From: Ilumatobacteraceae bacterium
GTDB lineage: Bacteria; Actinomycetota; Acidimicrobiia; Acidimicrobiales; Ilumatobacteraceae
NCBI GenBank assembly: GCA_021298435.1
Contig: JAJTFJ010000010.1
Coordinates: forward strand, 33,036 to 97,035
Direction: 5' to 3'
Length of the DNA: 64,000 nucleotides
Below the pieces are notes generated by a model. That model saw only the letters and a program-made list of their open reading frames with translations. It was not told where the DNA came from and made no database searches. This document shows, one piece after another, positions 33,084 to 43,574 of the stretch. The position numbers and the translations under genes are program-made. Within the stretch, counting starts at the first letter, position 1. The number at the start of each line of letters is the position of its first letter.

Positions 33084-35219
33084 TCAGGATTTGAACAAGA
33101 ACTCTTCCTCTTCTTCATTAAAGAGAAGGTCCAGTTCATCGCGCAGTGTGGGCAGATTCTTCAGCATGGGGTCGGCCTCGATCATGCTGAGGGCATCTTC
33201 ACGCGCCCACATGATGAGGTCGAGATCTCGCTGCAACGACGCCAAAGTGAGGTCGCTCTGGCCTTTCTGGCGGCGCCCCATAATCGTTCCTTCACCACGA
33301 AGATTGAGATCTTCTTCTGCGAGAACGAAACCATCTGTACTTGCGACAAGTGCTTCCACTCGTGGTGACGGCTCATTGTCTTGCGTGACGAGATAGCAAT
33401 GCGATTCAAGCGCACCACGACCCACACGTCCGCGCAACTGATGCAACTGGGCAATTCCGAAACGGCCTGCATCCAAGATGATCATGCTGGTTGAGTTGGG
33501 CACATCCACACCTACTTCAATCACCGTCGTCGCAACGAGGGCTTTAATCTCTCCACGACGAAATGCTCCCATCACCTCTTCTTTTTCAAGAGAGGACATT
33601 CGTCCGTGCAACAGACCCACTCGGTAGTCGGCCAATTCTCCGTGAGACAACTCTTCGAACGTTTCTTCAGCAGAAGCAACTTCCAATTTTTCGCTCTCTT
33701 CGATCAGTGGGCACACCACATAGGCCTGCTGCCCCACCGCAAGTCGGCTGCGCACATCAGCCCACATGGCACTGCGCTCCTTCTCGTCTGATACACGTGC
33801 CGTCACAATGGGTGTGCGTCCTGGTGGCAATTCATCCAAGATGCTGACGTCGAGATCTCCGTAGACCGTCATTGCTGCAGTTCGTGGGATGGGCGTAGCT
33901 GTCATCACCAACACGTCAGGGACGAGACCATGTTCCGACTCTTGTGCTTTGTCGCGCAGTCGCGAACGTTGCTCGACACCAAAGCGATGCTGTTCGTCAA
34001 CAACGACGACGCCAAGACTCTTAAAAGACACTTTGTCTTGAATTAATGCGTGCGTGCCGATTGCGATATCGACACTGCCATCTGCAATGCCGGCGAGAAT
34101 CGCTTTGCGTACTGCGCCCTTTACTTTGTTTGTCAACAGTTCAATGCGTAATTGACGATCACCAAACAGATTCCCCTCATCGCTTAACCGTAAGGAATCA
34201 AGGAGTGCGCGAATGCCGATTGCATGTTGGTCGGCCAACACCTCCGTTGGAGCCATCAGAGCCGCCTGATGACCACCCTGCACTGCTGCCAACATCGTGG
34301 CAACTGCGACCAGTGTCTTTCCTGCACCAACGTCACCTTGCAGCAAGCGATGCATCGGCTGAGGCGACGCAAGATTCTTGTAGATCTCTGCAATCGTTCG
34401 CGTCTGTGCTCCCGTCAGTGGAAACGGCAGTGCCTTCATGAAGCCATCGATGAGATGCCCTGTTGTCTCGTGAGCAAAACCAGCAGAGTCACGCTCCCAC
34501 TGTGCTTTCTTTCCCACCAACATCAATTGCACACGCAACACTTCGTCGAAAGCCAAACGACGACGCGCTGCTTGGTGCATCTCAGTCGTTTCGGGAACAT
34601 GAATACTGCGCATCGCTTCGCCACGGTCAATCAGATTGCGTGCTTTCAGAATGCTCGATGGCACCGGGTCATCAATTCCACGTGGACCGCATTTGACGAG
34701 CGCATCTTGAATCCACTTCGCAAGTCGCTCTGACGAGATACTCGACTTGCCACTTTGTGGATAGATGGGAACAATGCGACCTGTTTGATTGCCAACAGGA
34801 TCAACAATCGGATTCGTCATCTGGCGATATCCGTTGTACATCTCTGCTTTGCCGAAAACTGCAACTTCAAGGCCCTGCGTCAACTGTCGTTCACGCCATG
34901 CCTGATTGAAGAAAGTAAGCGAGAGTTTTCCGGTGCTGTCGCCCACGGTGGCTGTCACCATCGCACGGCCATTCCTCGTGCGAATGGATTGACAGGACAA
35001 CACCTTCACCATGACCATGGCTTCGACACCCAACTGCAGGTCTCGCAGCGTCGACATATTGGTGCGATCGATGTATCTGCGGGGATACGTCTCTAAAAGA
35101 TCAAGAACACTATGGATCCCAAACTCTTCGATAGCTGGCTTGGTCTTTGGACCAATTCCTTTGATGCGCTCAAGATCGAGTTGATCCAACTCGCGAAGGG
35201 TGATCGGGGAACTACTCAA
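33084..35219 (-). CDS. recG: ATP-dependent DNA helicase RecG
   Basis: A 711-residue helicase for branch migration and fork reversal. The N-terminal wedge/OB domain includes LERIKGIGPKTKPAIEEFG. Motor motifs are GDVGAGKT, DEQHRFG, TATPIPRT, HGRMSSLEKE and QLRGRVGRG. The start is a TTG at 35219, overlapping the preceding gene stop by 8 nt, because no ATG or GTG lies in frame near the conserved N-terminus. Confidence 0.94.
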   Translation of the reverse strand: MSSSPITLRELDQLDLERIKGIGPKTKPAIEEFGIHSVLDLLETYPRRYIDRTNMSTLRDLQLGVEAMVMVKVLSCQSIRTRNGRAMVTATVGDSTGKLSLTFFNQAWRERQLTQGLEVAVFGKAEMYNGYRQMTNPIVDPVGNQTGRIVPIYPQSGKSSISSERLAKWIQDALVKCGPRGIDDPVPSSILKARNLIDRGEAMRSIHVPETTEMHQAARRRLAFDEVLRVQLMLVGKKAQWERDSAGFAHETTGHLIDGFMKALPFPLTGAQTRTIAEIYKNLASPQPMHRLLQGDVGAGKTLVAVATMLAAVQGGHQAALMAPTEVLADQHAIGIRALLDSLRLSDEGNLFGDRQLRIELLTNKVKGAVRKAILAGIADGSVDIAIGTHALIQDKVSFKSLGVVVVDEQHRFGVEQRSRLRDKAQESEHGLVPDVLVMTATPIPRTAAMTVYGDLDVSILDELPPGRTPIVTARVSDEKERSAMWADVRSRLAVGQQAYVVCPLIEESEKLEVASAEETFEELSHGELADYRVGLLHGRMSSLEKEEVMGAFRRGEIKALVATTVIEVGVDVPNSTSMIILDAGRFGIAQLHQLRGRVGRGALESHCYLVTQDNEPSPRVEALVASTDGFVLAEEDLNLRGEGTIMGRRQKGQSDLTLASLQRDLDLIMWAREDALSMIEADPMLKNLPTLRDELDLLFNEEEEEFLFKS

Positions 35220-36891
35220 CGCCGAAAAGATACGGATAAAGCGGTTGACCGCCGACGTGCACTTCAACTGCAACATCCGCATGATTCTCTGCAACCCAGG
35301 CAGTGATCTGGTCAGTCTGTGCAGTAGTGGCATCACTGCCGGTCACAATCGTCAGCAACTCACGCGAGTCATCTATGAGATGATCAAGCAACTGAGTTGC
35401 TGATCCCACCAACGTGCCCGCAATAGACACGATGCCATCGCCGCGCACAATGCCGATCCAGTCGCCTTCGGTGACTTTGCCTGCATCAGTGTTCGTATCG
35501 CGCACCGCTTGTGTGACTTCGCCTGTGGCCACTGCTTCTGCAGCCGCCGACATCTCACGAGCATTTGACTCAGCAGATGCTTCGGGGTCGTACGACACTA
35601 AAGAGGCAAGAGCTTCCGGCATGGAACAACTTGGCACCACGCGCACTTCTTTTGTTGTCAACGCATCAATCTGCTGTGCCACAGGAATGATGTTCTTGTT
35701 ATTCGGCAAGATCACTACTTGACGAGCGTTCATTCGTTCCACTGCGGCCAACAACTCAGCTGTCGACGGGTTCAATGTTTGACCACCCGAGATCACACCA
35801 TGCACACCAAGTTGGCCAAAGAGCTCAGCAAGACCATCGCCACTTGCAACAGCAACAACAGCGCATGTCACCGGAGGCAAAGACGATGTGTGTGTCTTTG
35901 ACTGGACCGGTGCACCAAGTTCCGCTTCGCGTGCGGCGTGTTCTTCAGCAACCTCTTCAAAGAGGTCTGTCACGCGAATCTGTCGCGGGCGACCACCTAC
36001 CAAGAGCGGTGCCTCGATCGCTGCACCAATGTCGTTCGTATGAATGTGGCAGTTGTACAAACCTTCGCCACCGACAACCACGATGGAGTCACCAATGGAG
36101 CCCCACGCAGCCTTGAACTCTGGTGCTTGCGCATCGTCGAGATCAAGAAGGAACATCACTTCGTAGCGAAGTTCACTGACATCGACAGTTCCATCATCGT
36201 GATGACGCTTTGCAACAGCTTCCAATGCTTCAGCAGATGGTCCCGCTGATTCATCAGGCTCAGGCAATGCTTCGCCGGTCAACACATGCAAGAACGCATC
36301 GAGTAACAACAAGAAACCTGCACCACCGGCATCAACGACTCCGGCATCTTTCAGCACGGGCAACATGTCGGGCGTGCGAGCCAACGCATCACGGCCTTGT
36401 GCTCGAGCGGCCTGCAACGTGGCAACAAGATCTGCACCGGCACTGACCGCAGCGACTGCACCTTCCGATGTCTCTCGAACAACCGTGAGGATTGTTCCTT
36501 CGATTGGTTTCAGCACTGCTTCATAAGCAGCGCTCGCCGCTTTTGAAAAAGCCTCTGCGATTCCTGCTGCATCGACTCCGCCGTCACGGGTCGCAATAGT
36601 GGACGACAACCCACGAAGAATCTGGCTGAGAATCACACCACTGTTTCCGCGTGCGCCCATGAGCGAACCGTGACTCACTGCCTTACATGTAGAGGCCAGA
36701 TCATCTGGGGCGCCCTCTAGTTCGGCCACCACCGCATCGAGGGTGCGGCCCATGTTGGTACCGGTGTCCCCATCGGGCACGGGGTACACATTGAGCCGGT
36801 TGATGGCGGGGCCATGCGCCTTCATGGCGTCTCGGAAGGCCACAACAGTGCCCCTGAACTCATTTGCCCCGAAAGTTTGTGCCCCAGTCAC
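35212..36891 (-). CDS. DhaL-domain protein, FakA-like fatty acid kinase subunit
   Basis: A protein of about 559 residues. The N-terminal DhaL (DAK2) domain has the metal/nucleotide site LNVYPVPDGDTGTNM and SHGSLMGARGNSGVILSQ. A middle FakA domain and a DegV-like C-terminal domain (LVSYDPEASAESN ...) follow. FakA phosphorylates fatty acids bound to FakB, which is not seen here. A GTG at 36891 is the most likely start; the frame opens to 37125 but overlaps the divergent rpmB. Being upstream of recG and next to rpmB is a common bacterial arrangement. Confidence 0.82.
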   Translation of the reverse strand: MTGAQTFGANEFRGTVVAFRDAMKAHGPAINRLNVYPVPDGDTGTNMGRTLDAVVAELEGAPDDLASTCKAVSHGSLMGARGNSGVILSQILRGLSSTIATRDGGVDAAGIAEAFSKAASAAYEAVLKPIEGTILTVVRETSEGAVAAVSAGADLVATLQAARAQGRDALARTPDMLPVLKDAGVVDAGGAGFLLLLDAFLHVLTGEALPEPDESAGPSAEALEAVAKRHHDDGTVDVSELRYEVMFLLDLDDAQAPEFKAAWGSIGDSIVVVGGEGLYNCHIHTNDIGAAIEAPLLVGGRPRQIRVTDLFEEVAEEHAAREAELGAPVQSKTHTSSLPPVTCAVVAVASGDGLAELFGQLGVHGVISGGQTLNPSTAELLAAVERMNARQVVILPNNKNIIPVAQQIDALTTKEVRVVPSCSMPEALASLVSYDPEASAESNAREMSAAAEAVATGEVTQAVRDTNTDAGKVTEGDWIGIVRGDGIVSIAGTLVGSATQLLDHLIDDSRELLTIVTGSDATTAQTDQITAWVAENHADVAVEVHVGGQPLYPYLFGVE

Positions 36892-37049
36892 GTCTCTGAG
36901 GCTAGTGACCCTCGGGTCCCTCCCCGAAACACGAGAAAACTCCTCGATTCCTCCCACTGGACGGTTGGGGTCTCTTCGATGTCGCTGGTAGTTTTTACAT
37001 CTGCGTTCGAAAGGCCCTCGCCTTTCGCGAATACGAAGAGGTTTCCAAA

Positions 37050-37244
37050 ATGGCTGCAGTTTGCGAAGTGTGTGGCAAGGGTCCGTCCTGGGGCATGTCA
37101 GTTTCTCACTCCCATGTGCGCACAAAGCGCCGTTGGAGCCCGAATATCCAGCGCGTTCGCGCCATTGTTAAGGGCGCGCCCCGCCGCCTCTATGTATGCA
37201 CCGCATGCATCAAGTCGGGCAAAGTCGTCAAGGCCGGCCGCTAA
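37050..37244 (+). CDS. rpmB: 50S ribosomal protein L28, zinc form
   Basis: A 64-residue L28 beginning [20 protein letters not shown], with a second pair [18 protein letters not shown] indicate the zinc-binding C+ form. It diverges from the DhaL gene. Confidence 0.95.
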   Translation: MAAVCEVCGKGPSWGMSVSHSHVRTKRRWSPNIQRVRAIVKGAPRRLYVCTACIKSGKVVKAGR

Positions 37245-37252
37245 AGGCACCC

Positions 37253-37474
37253 ATGCAGGGCGTCATCAAGGCTTACGACCCCACCAGTGGTGACGGCGTC
37301 GTTGTCAGCGACACAGATCTTTCCGAGTACAACCTCGCCCCCAATGCCCTCGAGGGCAGCATTTTCCGCATGGTCCGCCAGGGTCAGCGTGTGGTTTTCG
37401 TCCTGGACGAGGCCGGTCGTGCCACAAGTCTCAGCCTTGGGTCCGAGTCAGATATGGGCACACCTGGGGTTTAA
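37253..37474 (+). CDS. Cold-shock-domain-like small protein
   Basis: A 73-residue protein starting MQGVIKAYDPTSGDGVVVSD, resembling the start of CSD proteins (GxIKxYDPxxGxGFI) but lacking the classic RNP1 aromatic KGFGFI. The middle VRQGQRVVFVLDEAGRATSL fits the last CSD strands. It follows rpmB by 8 nt, so it is probably co-transcribed. Nucleic-acid binding is inferred and the aromatic loss could weaken it. Confidence 0.65.
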   Translation: MQGVIKAYDPTSGDGVVVSDTDLSEYNLAPNALEGSIFRMVRQGQRVVFVLDEAGRATSLSLGSESDMGTPGV

Positions 37475-37556
37475 TTTTTAGGATGTAGGTAGTTCACCTA
37501 GGGTCAACCTTGGGAACGTCCCACTAATCCATCCTCCCCAACGAAGAGGTCCGCAC

Positions 37557-39347
37557 ATGGCTGCTACCACTGCAAACACCCGATTGAAGCAATGGGTTAA
37601 CGACTGGGCAGAAATTCTGCAACCAGAATCCATTTACTGGTGCGACGGAACTGCTGACGAGTATGAAGCACTCTGTCAGTCACTCGTCGACGCAGGAACT
37701 TTCAAGAAGCTTGATGAAGCAAAGCGCCCGAATAGTTATTGGGCTCACTCTGATCCGGGCGACGTTGCACGCGTGGAAGACCGCACCTTCATTTGTTCTA
37801 CGAACAAAGAAGACGCTGGTCCAAATAACAACTGGCGCGAACCATCAGAGATGCGCGCAGAGATGAATTCCTTGTACAAGGGCGCAATGAAGGGTCGCAC
37901 GATGTACGTCGTGCCGTTCTCCATGGGACCACTTGGCTCCCCCATCGCACACATTGGTGTGCAGCTCACCGACAGCGCATACGTAGCAGTCAGCATGCGC
38001 ATCATGACGCGCATGGGCCAAGGTGCACTTGATGTTCTCGGCAACAACGAATGGGTTCCTTGTGTTCACTCCGTTGGTGACCCATTGGCTCCAGGTCAGA
38101 CAAGTTCTGCATGGCCATGCAACCCCGACAACAAGTTCATCGTTCACTTCCCTGAGACTCGTGAGATCTGGTCGTTCGGTTCGGGCTACGGCGGCAACGC
38201 CTTGCTCGGCAAGAAGTGCTTCGCACTTCGCATTGCTTCGGTGATGGCACGCGACGCAGGCTGGCTTGCAGAGCACATGCTCATCTTGAAGCTCACAAAC
38301 CCAGAAGGCGCATCGAAGTACATCGCTGCTGCGTTCCCTTCAGCATGCGGTAAGACAAACCTTGCGATGCTCGTTCCCACGATTCCAGGCTGGAAGGCCG
38401 AGACAATCGGTGACGATATTTGCTGGATGAAGTTTGGTGATGATGGTCGTCTCTATGCCATCAACCCAGAAGCCGGATTCTTCGGCGTTGCACCTGGCAC
38501 CGGTTACGACACCAACGCCAATGCAATGGACACACTGTGGGGCAACAGCCTGTACACAAACACAGCACTCACTCCTGATGGTGACGTGTGGTGGGAAGGC
38601 ATGAGCGATACTCCTCCTGCACGTGCCACCGACTGGAAGGGCAATGTCTGGACTCCAGAGTCTGAGACAGCAGCTGCTCACCCAAATGCACGCTTCACCG
38701 CTCCTGCATCACAGTGCCCGTGCATCGCACCAGAGTGGGAAGACCCAGCGGGCGTGCCCATCTCGGCAATCCTCTTCGGTGGACGTCGTCGCACAACCGT
38801 TCCATTGGTGACAGAAGCATTCGACTGGGATCACGGCGTGTTCCTCGGCAGCATCATGGCGTCAGAAACGACAGCAGCAGCTGCAGGTGCCGTTGGCAAC
38901 CTTCGCTTCGACCCAATGGCCATGTTGCCATTCTGTGGCTACAACATGGCCGACTACTTCAGCCACTGGTTGAAGATTGGTGCAGCGACAAAGAGCGAGA
39001 ACCTTCCGAAGATTTTCTTCGTGAACTGGTTCCGCCGTGATGAAGACGGTCGCTTCCTCTGGCCGGGCTACGGCGAGAACAGCCGTGTTCTGAAGTGGAT
39101 CTTCGACCGCGTCGATGGCAAGGGCAATGCTGAGAAGACAAGCATTGGTTACCTGCCAACTCCTGGCGACATCGACACCACAGGTCTTGAGATTGACTCA
39201 GCCGACCTCAATGCATTGCTGTCAGTGGATGAAGCAGGTTGGAAGGAAGCCGTTCCTCAAATCCGCGAGCACTACGCATCATTCGGTGCGGCGTTGCCTG
39301 CCAAGTTGACGAAGTCACTCGATGACCTCGCATCATCACTGAGCTAA
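37557..39347 (+). CDS. pckG: Phosphoenolpyruvate carboxykinase (GTP)
   Basis: A 596-residue GTP-dependent PEPCK converting oxaloacetate and GTP to PEP, for gluconeogenesis. The P-loop with the reactive Cys is [12 protein letters not shown] (about 261-272), with [15 protein letters not shown] and [10 protein letters not shown]. An 82-bp leader upstream holds the TGGGA-ACG-TCCCA palindrome at 37511-37523, a possible operator. A strong terminator follows. Confidence 0.97.
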   Translation: MAATTANTRLKQWVNDWAEILQPESIYWCDGTADEYEALCQSLVDAGTFKKLDEAKRPNSYWAHSDPGDVARVEDRTFICSTNKEDAGPNNNWREPSEMRAEMNSLYKGAMKGRTMYVVPFSMGPLGSPIAHIGVQLTDSAYVAVSMRIMTRMGQGALDVLGNNEWVPCVHSVGDPLAPGQTSSAWPCNPDNKFIVHFPETREIWSFGSGYGGNALLGKKCFALRIASVMARDAGWLAEHMLILKLTNPEGASKYIAAAFPSACGKTNLAMLVPTIPGWKAETIGDDICWMKFGDDGRLYAINPEAGFFGVAPGTGYDTNANAMDTLWGNSLYTNTALTPDGDVWWEGMSDTPPARATDWKGNVWTPESETAAAHPNARFTAPASQCPCIAPEWEDPAGVPISAILFGGRRRTTVPLVTEAFDWDHGVFLGSIMASETTAAAAGAVGNLRFDPMAMLPFCGYNMADYFSHWLKIGAATKSENLPKIFFVNWFRRDEDGRFLWPGYGENSRVLKWIFDRVDGKGNAEKTSIGYLPTPGDIDTTGLEIDSADLNALLSVDEAGWKEAVPQIREHYASFGAALPAKLTKSLDDLASSLS

Positions 39348-39357
39348 TTGATTAATT

Positions 39358-39391
39358 AAAAAAGCCCCTCGCTTCGGCGAGGGGCTTTTTT
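39358..39391 (+). terminator. Rho-independent terminator of pckG
   Basis: The stem AAAAGCCCCTCGC / GCGAGGGGCTTTT with a TTCG tetraloop is followed by a T run. It is a textbook terminator. Confidence 0.93.
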
Positions 39392-39466
39392 ATTCTCCTG
39401 AATTCACAGCGGGAGTTGCATCACAAGATGAATTCTCGAGGCGCTACTTTCGTTTATCGTTCGTCC

Positions 39467-40627
39467 ATGCCCTCAACTTCTCGCCGGTCTGTTGCCTCCC
39501 AAACCAATCGACTCATTGCCCTCGTTGCATCATTCATGCTCGTCATTGCCATAGGTGTCTCCTTCCTAGGAAACCCAGATGTAAAGGTTTCAATTTCAAC
39601 AACGACTACTGCACCTACTGAGTCCACAGTTCCAGAAGTTGAAAAGTATCCCGACGAAGAACCCACAGACGCCGGAAATTACGAACAAAGCTTTGAACCT
39701 GGCATCGACCCCATCATCGGAAAAGCCTTTGTCCGTGATCGTTCATTATCACCGGCAACTATCGCGTATCCATTTAATGAGGCAGGACCATCCCGTAAGC
39801 CTCCCGTGAACAAACATCCATTTCTCACTGGGATTATTGACCAATATGTCTATGGCGGAGGAGTTGGCCGTTCAACTTTTATCCCTCAGATGATGGAGAT
39901 AGATCAATCAGGTCTTGATTGCTATCCAGGGTTCTGGACAAGCCTCATGGCTTGTGGCACTGCATCAACTCCGAGAGGTCGTTTTCAAATCTCATTTGCT
40001 CGCACCATGGCCAATAGCCTCAATTGGTATCTCAGTGACTTGATCGATGTCAATGTCTCCTATGAATCAGACCGCAGCAACAAGAAATATTCCATTTCAG
40101 TTCTTCAAGCCAACCTGTCATCGGACAAATGCTCAGCCGGATACCAGGACACCGTCACGCTCGATAAATTACGAGTAGGCGACGAAGAACTTTTTGTCAT
40201 CACAACTGATGGATATTTTGGAACCAGTTCAAACGACCAAGTTTTTGGCCTCAACCTTTATGTCATTGGTATGAATGCCACTGGTGTTCCCGAGATAGTC
40301 GCATCATATGAGGCCGTGGAACCGCTACAAATTTCAGCCACTGACCGTTCTCTCATGCTCACATTCCAAACCGAATATCAGGGATCAACTCCACCAGATA
40401 CTGGATTAATCGCCGAGATTCTTCCCCAATCAGGAAACTGGGCGGAACGACTCCATCCAATAGTCGACAAGAAGGACCCACTTTGGAAATTTATGACTTC
40501 TCCATACGGAGACAAGAATCAGACTCCAGGGCTTGGACTGCCCCTTCGTCTTCTTGATTACACCAGCATCTTCTACCAAAAGAAATGGGAAATGAAGACC
40601 TTCTGTGCTGGTAGCGAAAAGGCGTAA
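39467..40627 (+). CDS. Orphan membrane-anchored secreted protein
   Basis: About 386 residues. The basic N-terminus and a single hydrophobic helix (LIALVASFMLVIAIGVSF) make a signal anchor. A Thr-rich stalk (ISTTTTAPTESTVPEVE) and an extracellular domain of about 300 residues with few cysteines follow. No family is recognised. A start at ATG 39428 (GGGAG 12 nt upstream) is also possible. By eye the coding sequence is more A/T-rich than its neighbours. Confidence 0.6.
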   Translation: MPSTSRRSVASQTNRLIALVASFMLVIAIGVSFLGNPDVKVSISTTTTAPTESTVPEVEKYPDEEPTDAGNYEQSFEPGIDPIIGKAFVRDRSLSPATIAYPFNEAGPSRKPPVNKHPFLTGIIDQYVYGGGVGRSTFIPQMMEIDQSGLDCYPGFWTSLMACGTASTPRGRFQISFARTMANSLNWYLSDLIDVNVSYESDRSNKKYSISVLQANLSSDKCSAGYQDTVTLDKLRVGDEELFVITTDGYFGTSSNDQVFGLNLYVIGMNATGVPEIVASYEAVEPLQISATDRSLMLTFQTEYQGSTPPDTGLIAEILPQSGNWAERLHPIVDKKDPLWKFMTSPYGDKNQTPGLGLPLRLLDYTSIFYQKKWEMKTFCAGSEKA

Positions 40628-40999
40628 CTAGGCCTGACCAACGAGCATCGCGCGAATGCCAAGACCCATGAGGAAGAGTCCACCAAAGCCATACAGCAAG
40701 TACACGCGGCTTTTCAGTTGCAAGCGATAGCTGTAGATAATGGCCACTGCCATGATCGCGACGAATCCATAGAAGGCGTGGAAAGCAGGAAACTCAAGCT
40801 TTTGCTTATTGACCATTGCAACACCGAACGCCACCTGCACAAAGATCGTGAACTGCGCGATACCGGTGTACCACCACAGAGCACGAGTGCGTAACGGCGT
40901 GAGCTTGTGGGCCGACAATGCCCAGACACCAGCCAACCCGTTGCTGATAATGGCCACCCAGGCCCACGATTCATGGAGTTCAGACAGAGATGCAAGCAC
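40628..40999 (-). CDS. Four-helix membrane protein of unknown function
   Basis: A 123-residue protein with about four hydrophobic helices: AWVAIISNGLAGVWAL, WWYTGIAQFTIFVQVAFGVAM, FYGFVAIMAVAIIYSY and LLYGFGGLFLMGLGIRAM. His residues at the helix ends (HESW, FHAFYG) could bind heme, but this is speculative. GTG start at 40999. It abuts the orphan secreted gene tail to tail with no gap. Confidence 0.65.
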   Translation of the reverse strand: MLASLSELHESWAWVAIISNGLAGVWALSAHKLTPLRTRALWWYTGIAQFTIFVQVAFGVAMVNKQKLEFPAFHAFYGFVAIMAVAIIYSYRLQLKSRVYLLYGFGGLFLMGLGIRAMLVGQA

Positions 41000-41028
41000 A
41001 CATTGAATCTAGTCGGCAGGCGCCAGAT

Positions 41029-41592
41029 TCATCGGATGAGAGTGTCGGCCTCGCCACCGGTCTCGAGCAATGTCAATACACCGCCAGAGACATCAAACGT
41101 CGTGACGGAACAATTGTCCAAGCTTGCGATCATCACGGCATCGTTCTGTGTGGCACGGCCGATGACTGCGTTGATTGCAACGAAGTGACTGAAGATCACG
41201 GTGTCTTCTTGAATTGACGAGATGCGCTCTGCCAGTTCATCGACATATTGCGTGTAGTGCGCGCCTGAACGCTGCGCTACTTGTGACCACGTGCCAGCCA
41301 TCGCTTCACGTAGCCACACCACACGATCTTCTAGCGCATAGCCCTCTGGTGATGGAATCTCCCCCACCTTGGGCTCCACCACAACCTCACGTTTCCACGC
41401 CGTTGCGAGAGGAAAAGCTGTTTGCTGACACCGAAGCAATGGACTGGACATGACAGGTAATGGTCCGAGCGATGACAATCGAGAGGCAACGGCAAGCGCT
41501 TGGCTACGTCCTAACTCATCGAGTGCTGGATCAGGATCCACATTCCAGCCAGCAGCCGCTTGGCCATGGCGCACCATGTAGACACGGGTCAT
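41029..41592 (-). CDS. Histidine phosphatase superfamily protein
   Basis: A 187-residue phosphoglycerate-mutase-like protein with the RHGQ phosphate site (MVRHGQAA), SSPLLRCQQTA and a C-terminal FSHFVAIN His. The substrate is unknown. ATG 41592 overlaps the upstream deacetylase stop as ATGA. Confidence 0.85.
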   Translation of the reverse strand: MTRVYMVRHGQAAAGWNVDPDPALDELGRSQALAVASRLSSLGPLPVMSSPLLRCQQTAFPLATAWKREVVVEPKVGEIPSPEGYALEDRVVWLREAMAGTWSQVAQRSGAHYTQYVDELAERISSIQEDTVIFSHFVAINAVIGRATQNDAVMIASLDNCSVTTFDVSGGVLTLLETGGEADTLIR

Positions 41593-42389
41593 TCGAAGAT
41601 CCAACCATCGCGCATCGGGCTGTCGTCTTTCGGATCAATAAACCATTCAAAACCAAACTGATGTGCAAAGCGTTCGTCATCCATTGAGAGGAAGAAACTG
41701 GAATCACTTAACTGACTCGCGTGACACTTCATTGCTGCACGCTTCTTTGACGCAAACGAAACGACATCAACCTTCAGGTTGATCTCTGATTCGAGAGAGC
41801 CCATTGGGTTTCCATCATCCATCGGACCATCAGGGTTGAATGCTTCACGATCTGGCGGCAACATGCCCGCATCACGAGCGGCTTGCAAACCGCGGCGCAT
41901 TTGATCACGATTCATCGTGCCTTCGAGCACGCGAACACCAGGGAATAACTCAGCAGCACGATGGCCGACCTTGTGCACCATGATGTGATCGGGGTGGCCA
42001 TAGCCGCCATGCCAGTCGTACGTGGTGAGAACATCTGCATTCTCTTCACGAAGAATTTCAGCAAGTTTGTGGCCAGCCTCATCAAGCGATGCATTACAGA
42101 ATGCTCCAGCATTTTCGTTCTGTGCCCATCCAGTCATTCCGCTGTCTTCATAGCCGAGGAACACAACGCGATGAACACCCAAAGTCTCAGCCGACGCCAA
42201 CGTTTCTTTGTTGCGAAGGCTGACGAGCGTCTCCCCTGCAGGCATGTCTGCGGGAGTTTCGCCATGGTCACCATTCGTGGCTACGACAAGAACGACACGA
42301 TGCCCTTCTGCGGATGCGCGAGCAATGGTGCCACCGGTACCAATGCATTCGTCATCGGGATGAGCATGAAAGCAAACAAGTGTTGACAC
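41589..42389 (-). CDS. PIG-L/LmbE-family zinc deacetylase
   Basis: A 266-residue protein with the zinc motif HAHPDDE (8-14) and HGGYGHPDH later, the Asp/His ligands of the PIG-L fold. In Actinobacteria this family includes the mycothiol enzymes MshB and Mca and the antibiotic enzyme LmbE. It could be mycothiol-linked, but no feature separates them. The GTG at 42389 abuts the upstream CoA-transferase stop. Confidence 0.85.
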   Translation of the reverse strand: MSTLVCFHAHPDDECIGTGGTIARASAEGHRVVLVVATNGDHGETPADMPAGETLVSLRNKETLASAETLGVHRVVFLGYEDSGMTGWAQNENAGAFCNASLDEAGHKLAEILREENADVLTTYDWHGGYGHPDHIMVHKVGHRAAELFPGVRVLEGTMNRDQMRRGLQAARDAGMLPPDREAFNPDGPMDDGNPMGSLESEINLKVDVVSFASKKRAAMKCHASQLSDSSFFLSMDDERFAHQFGFEWFIDPKDDSPMRDGWIFE

Positions 42390-43541
42390 TTATGCCTGCT
42401 TCGCTGCGCCGCTAGCGAGCAATGCATCAACATTTGCAACGCCCCATTCACGCAGAACATCAGCGGTGTGCTGACCTGCGTGTGCCGATGGGCGATCAAC
42501 AGTCGGGGTCGTCCGTGAGAAACGTGGAGCGGGCGCTGGCTGCATGTGGCCGTTGATATTGATGAATGTCTGACGCTCCACGTTGTGTGGATGTGCAGCA
42601 GCTTCACTCATCGTCAAGACAGGAGCAAAACACACATCGGTTGCTTCCATGATGTCGCACCATTCATCACGAGTCTTTTGCTTCATCACATCACGAAGAC
42701 GTTCCTTGAGGTGTGGCCACTGCGACTGATCCATCTGCTTTGCAAACTCTGGATCGTCTTTCAAGCCTGTGAGCTCAAGAAGCAACGCGTAGAACTGTGG
42801 CTCGATGGAACCCAATGACACGTACTTGCCGTCCTTGCACTCAAACACATCGTAGAAATGTGCACCAGTATCAAGCAGGTTTGTTCCCGGGGCATTCTCA
42901 TTGAAGATGCCCATTGCTTTGAAAGACCAGAACATCGTCATGAGCACTGCTGCACCGTCGACCATGGCAGTGTCAACGACTTGACCCTTGCCACTCTTTG
43001 AAGCCTCGAGCAAAGCGCACACCACGCCGTAGGCAAGGAACATTCCGCCGCCGCCAAAGTCGCCCACCATGTTGAGTGGAGGCAATGGCATTTCATCTTT
43101 CCGTGCGAAGTGTGCGAGCGAACCCGACAGAGAGATGTAGTTGATGTCGTGACCTGCAGCTTGTGCATACATGCCCTCTTGACCCCAACCTGTCATGCGG
43201 CCGAATACCAAACGTGGATTACGCGCCTGACACACATCAGGCCCAATGCCAAGACGCTCCATGACTCCAGGACGGAATCCCTCAATCAGAGCATCAGCTT
43301 TTTCGACCAGCTGCAACAATGCCTCGACACCTTCGGCGCTCTTGAGGTCAAGCGCGATGTTGCGGCGACCGCGCAACATGAGGTCACCTGCAGGAGTATC
43401 GGGGGCAGGTCCACGCACTGCTTGCGCGCGATCAACGCGAATGACTTCTGCACCCATGTCGGCAAGCAACATGGCAGCAAATGGTCCAGGTCCGATGCCT
43501 GCAATTTCAATGATTTTGTATCCGCTTAATGGACCAGCCAT
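42390..43541 (-). CDS. CaiB/BaiF (class III) CoA-transferase, AMACR-like
   Basis: A 383-residue family III protein with [30 protein letters not shown], the catalytic Asp region [14 protein letters not shown] and CIMEATD... ending. AMACR members epimerise 2-methylacyl-CoA; AGHDINY with a preceding His fits AMACR better than formyl-CoA transferase. It starts the operon with the deacetylase and phosphatase. Confidence 0.87.
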   Translation of the reverse strand: MAGPLSGYKIIEIAGIGPGPFAAMLLADMGAEVIRVDRAQAVRGPAPDTPAGDLMLRGRRNIALDLKSAEGVEALLQLVEKADALIEGFRPGVMERLGIGPDVCQARNPRLVFGRMTGWGQEGMYAQAAGHDINYISLSGSLAHFARKDEMPLPPLNMVGDFGGGGMFLAYGVVCALLEASKSGKGQVVDTAMVDGAAVLMTMFWSFKAMGIFNENAPGTNLLDTGAHFYDVFECKDGKYVSLGSIEPQFYALLLELTGLKDDPEFAKQMDQSQWPHLKERLRDVMKQKTRDEWCDIMEATDVCFAPVLTMSEAAAHPHNVERQTFININGHMQPAPAPRFSRTTPTVDRPSAHAGQHTADVLREWGVANVDALLASGAAKQA

Positions 43542-43574
43542 GACGATTCCTTTTGAGTGTGAGAAATGAGGTGA

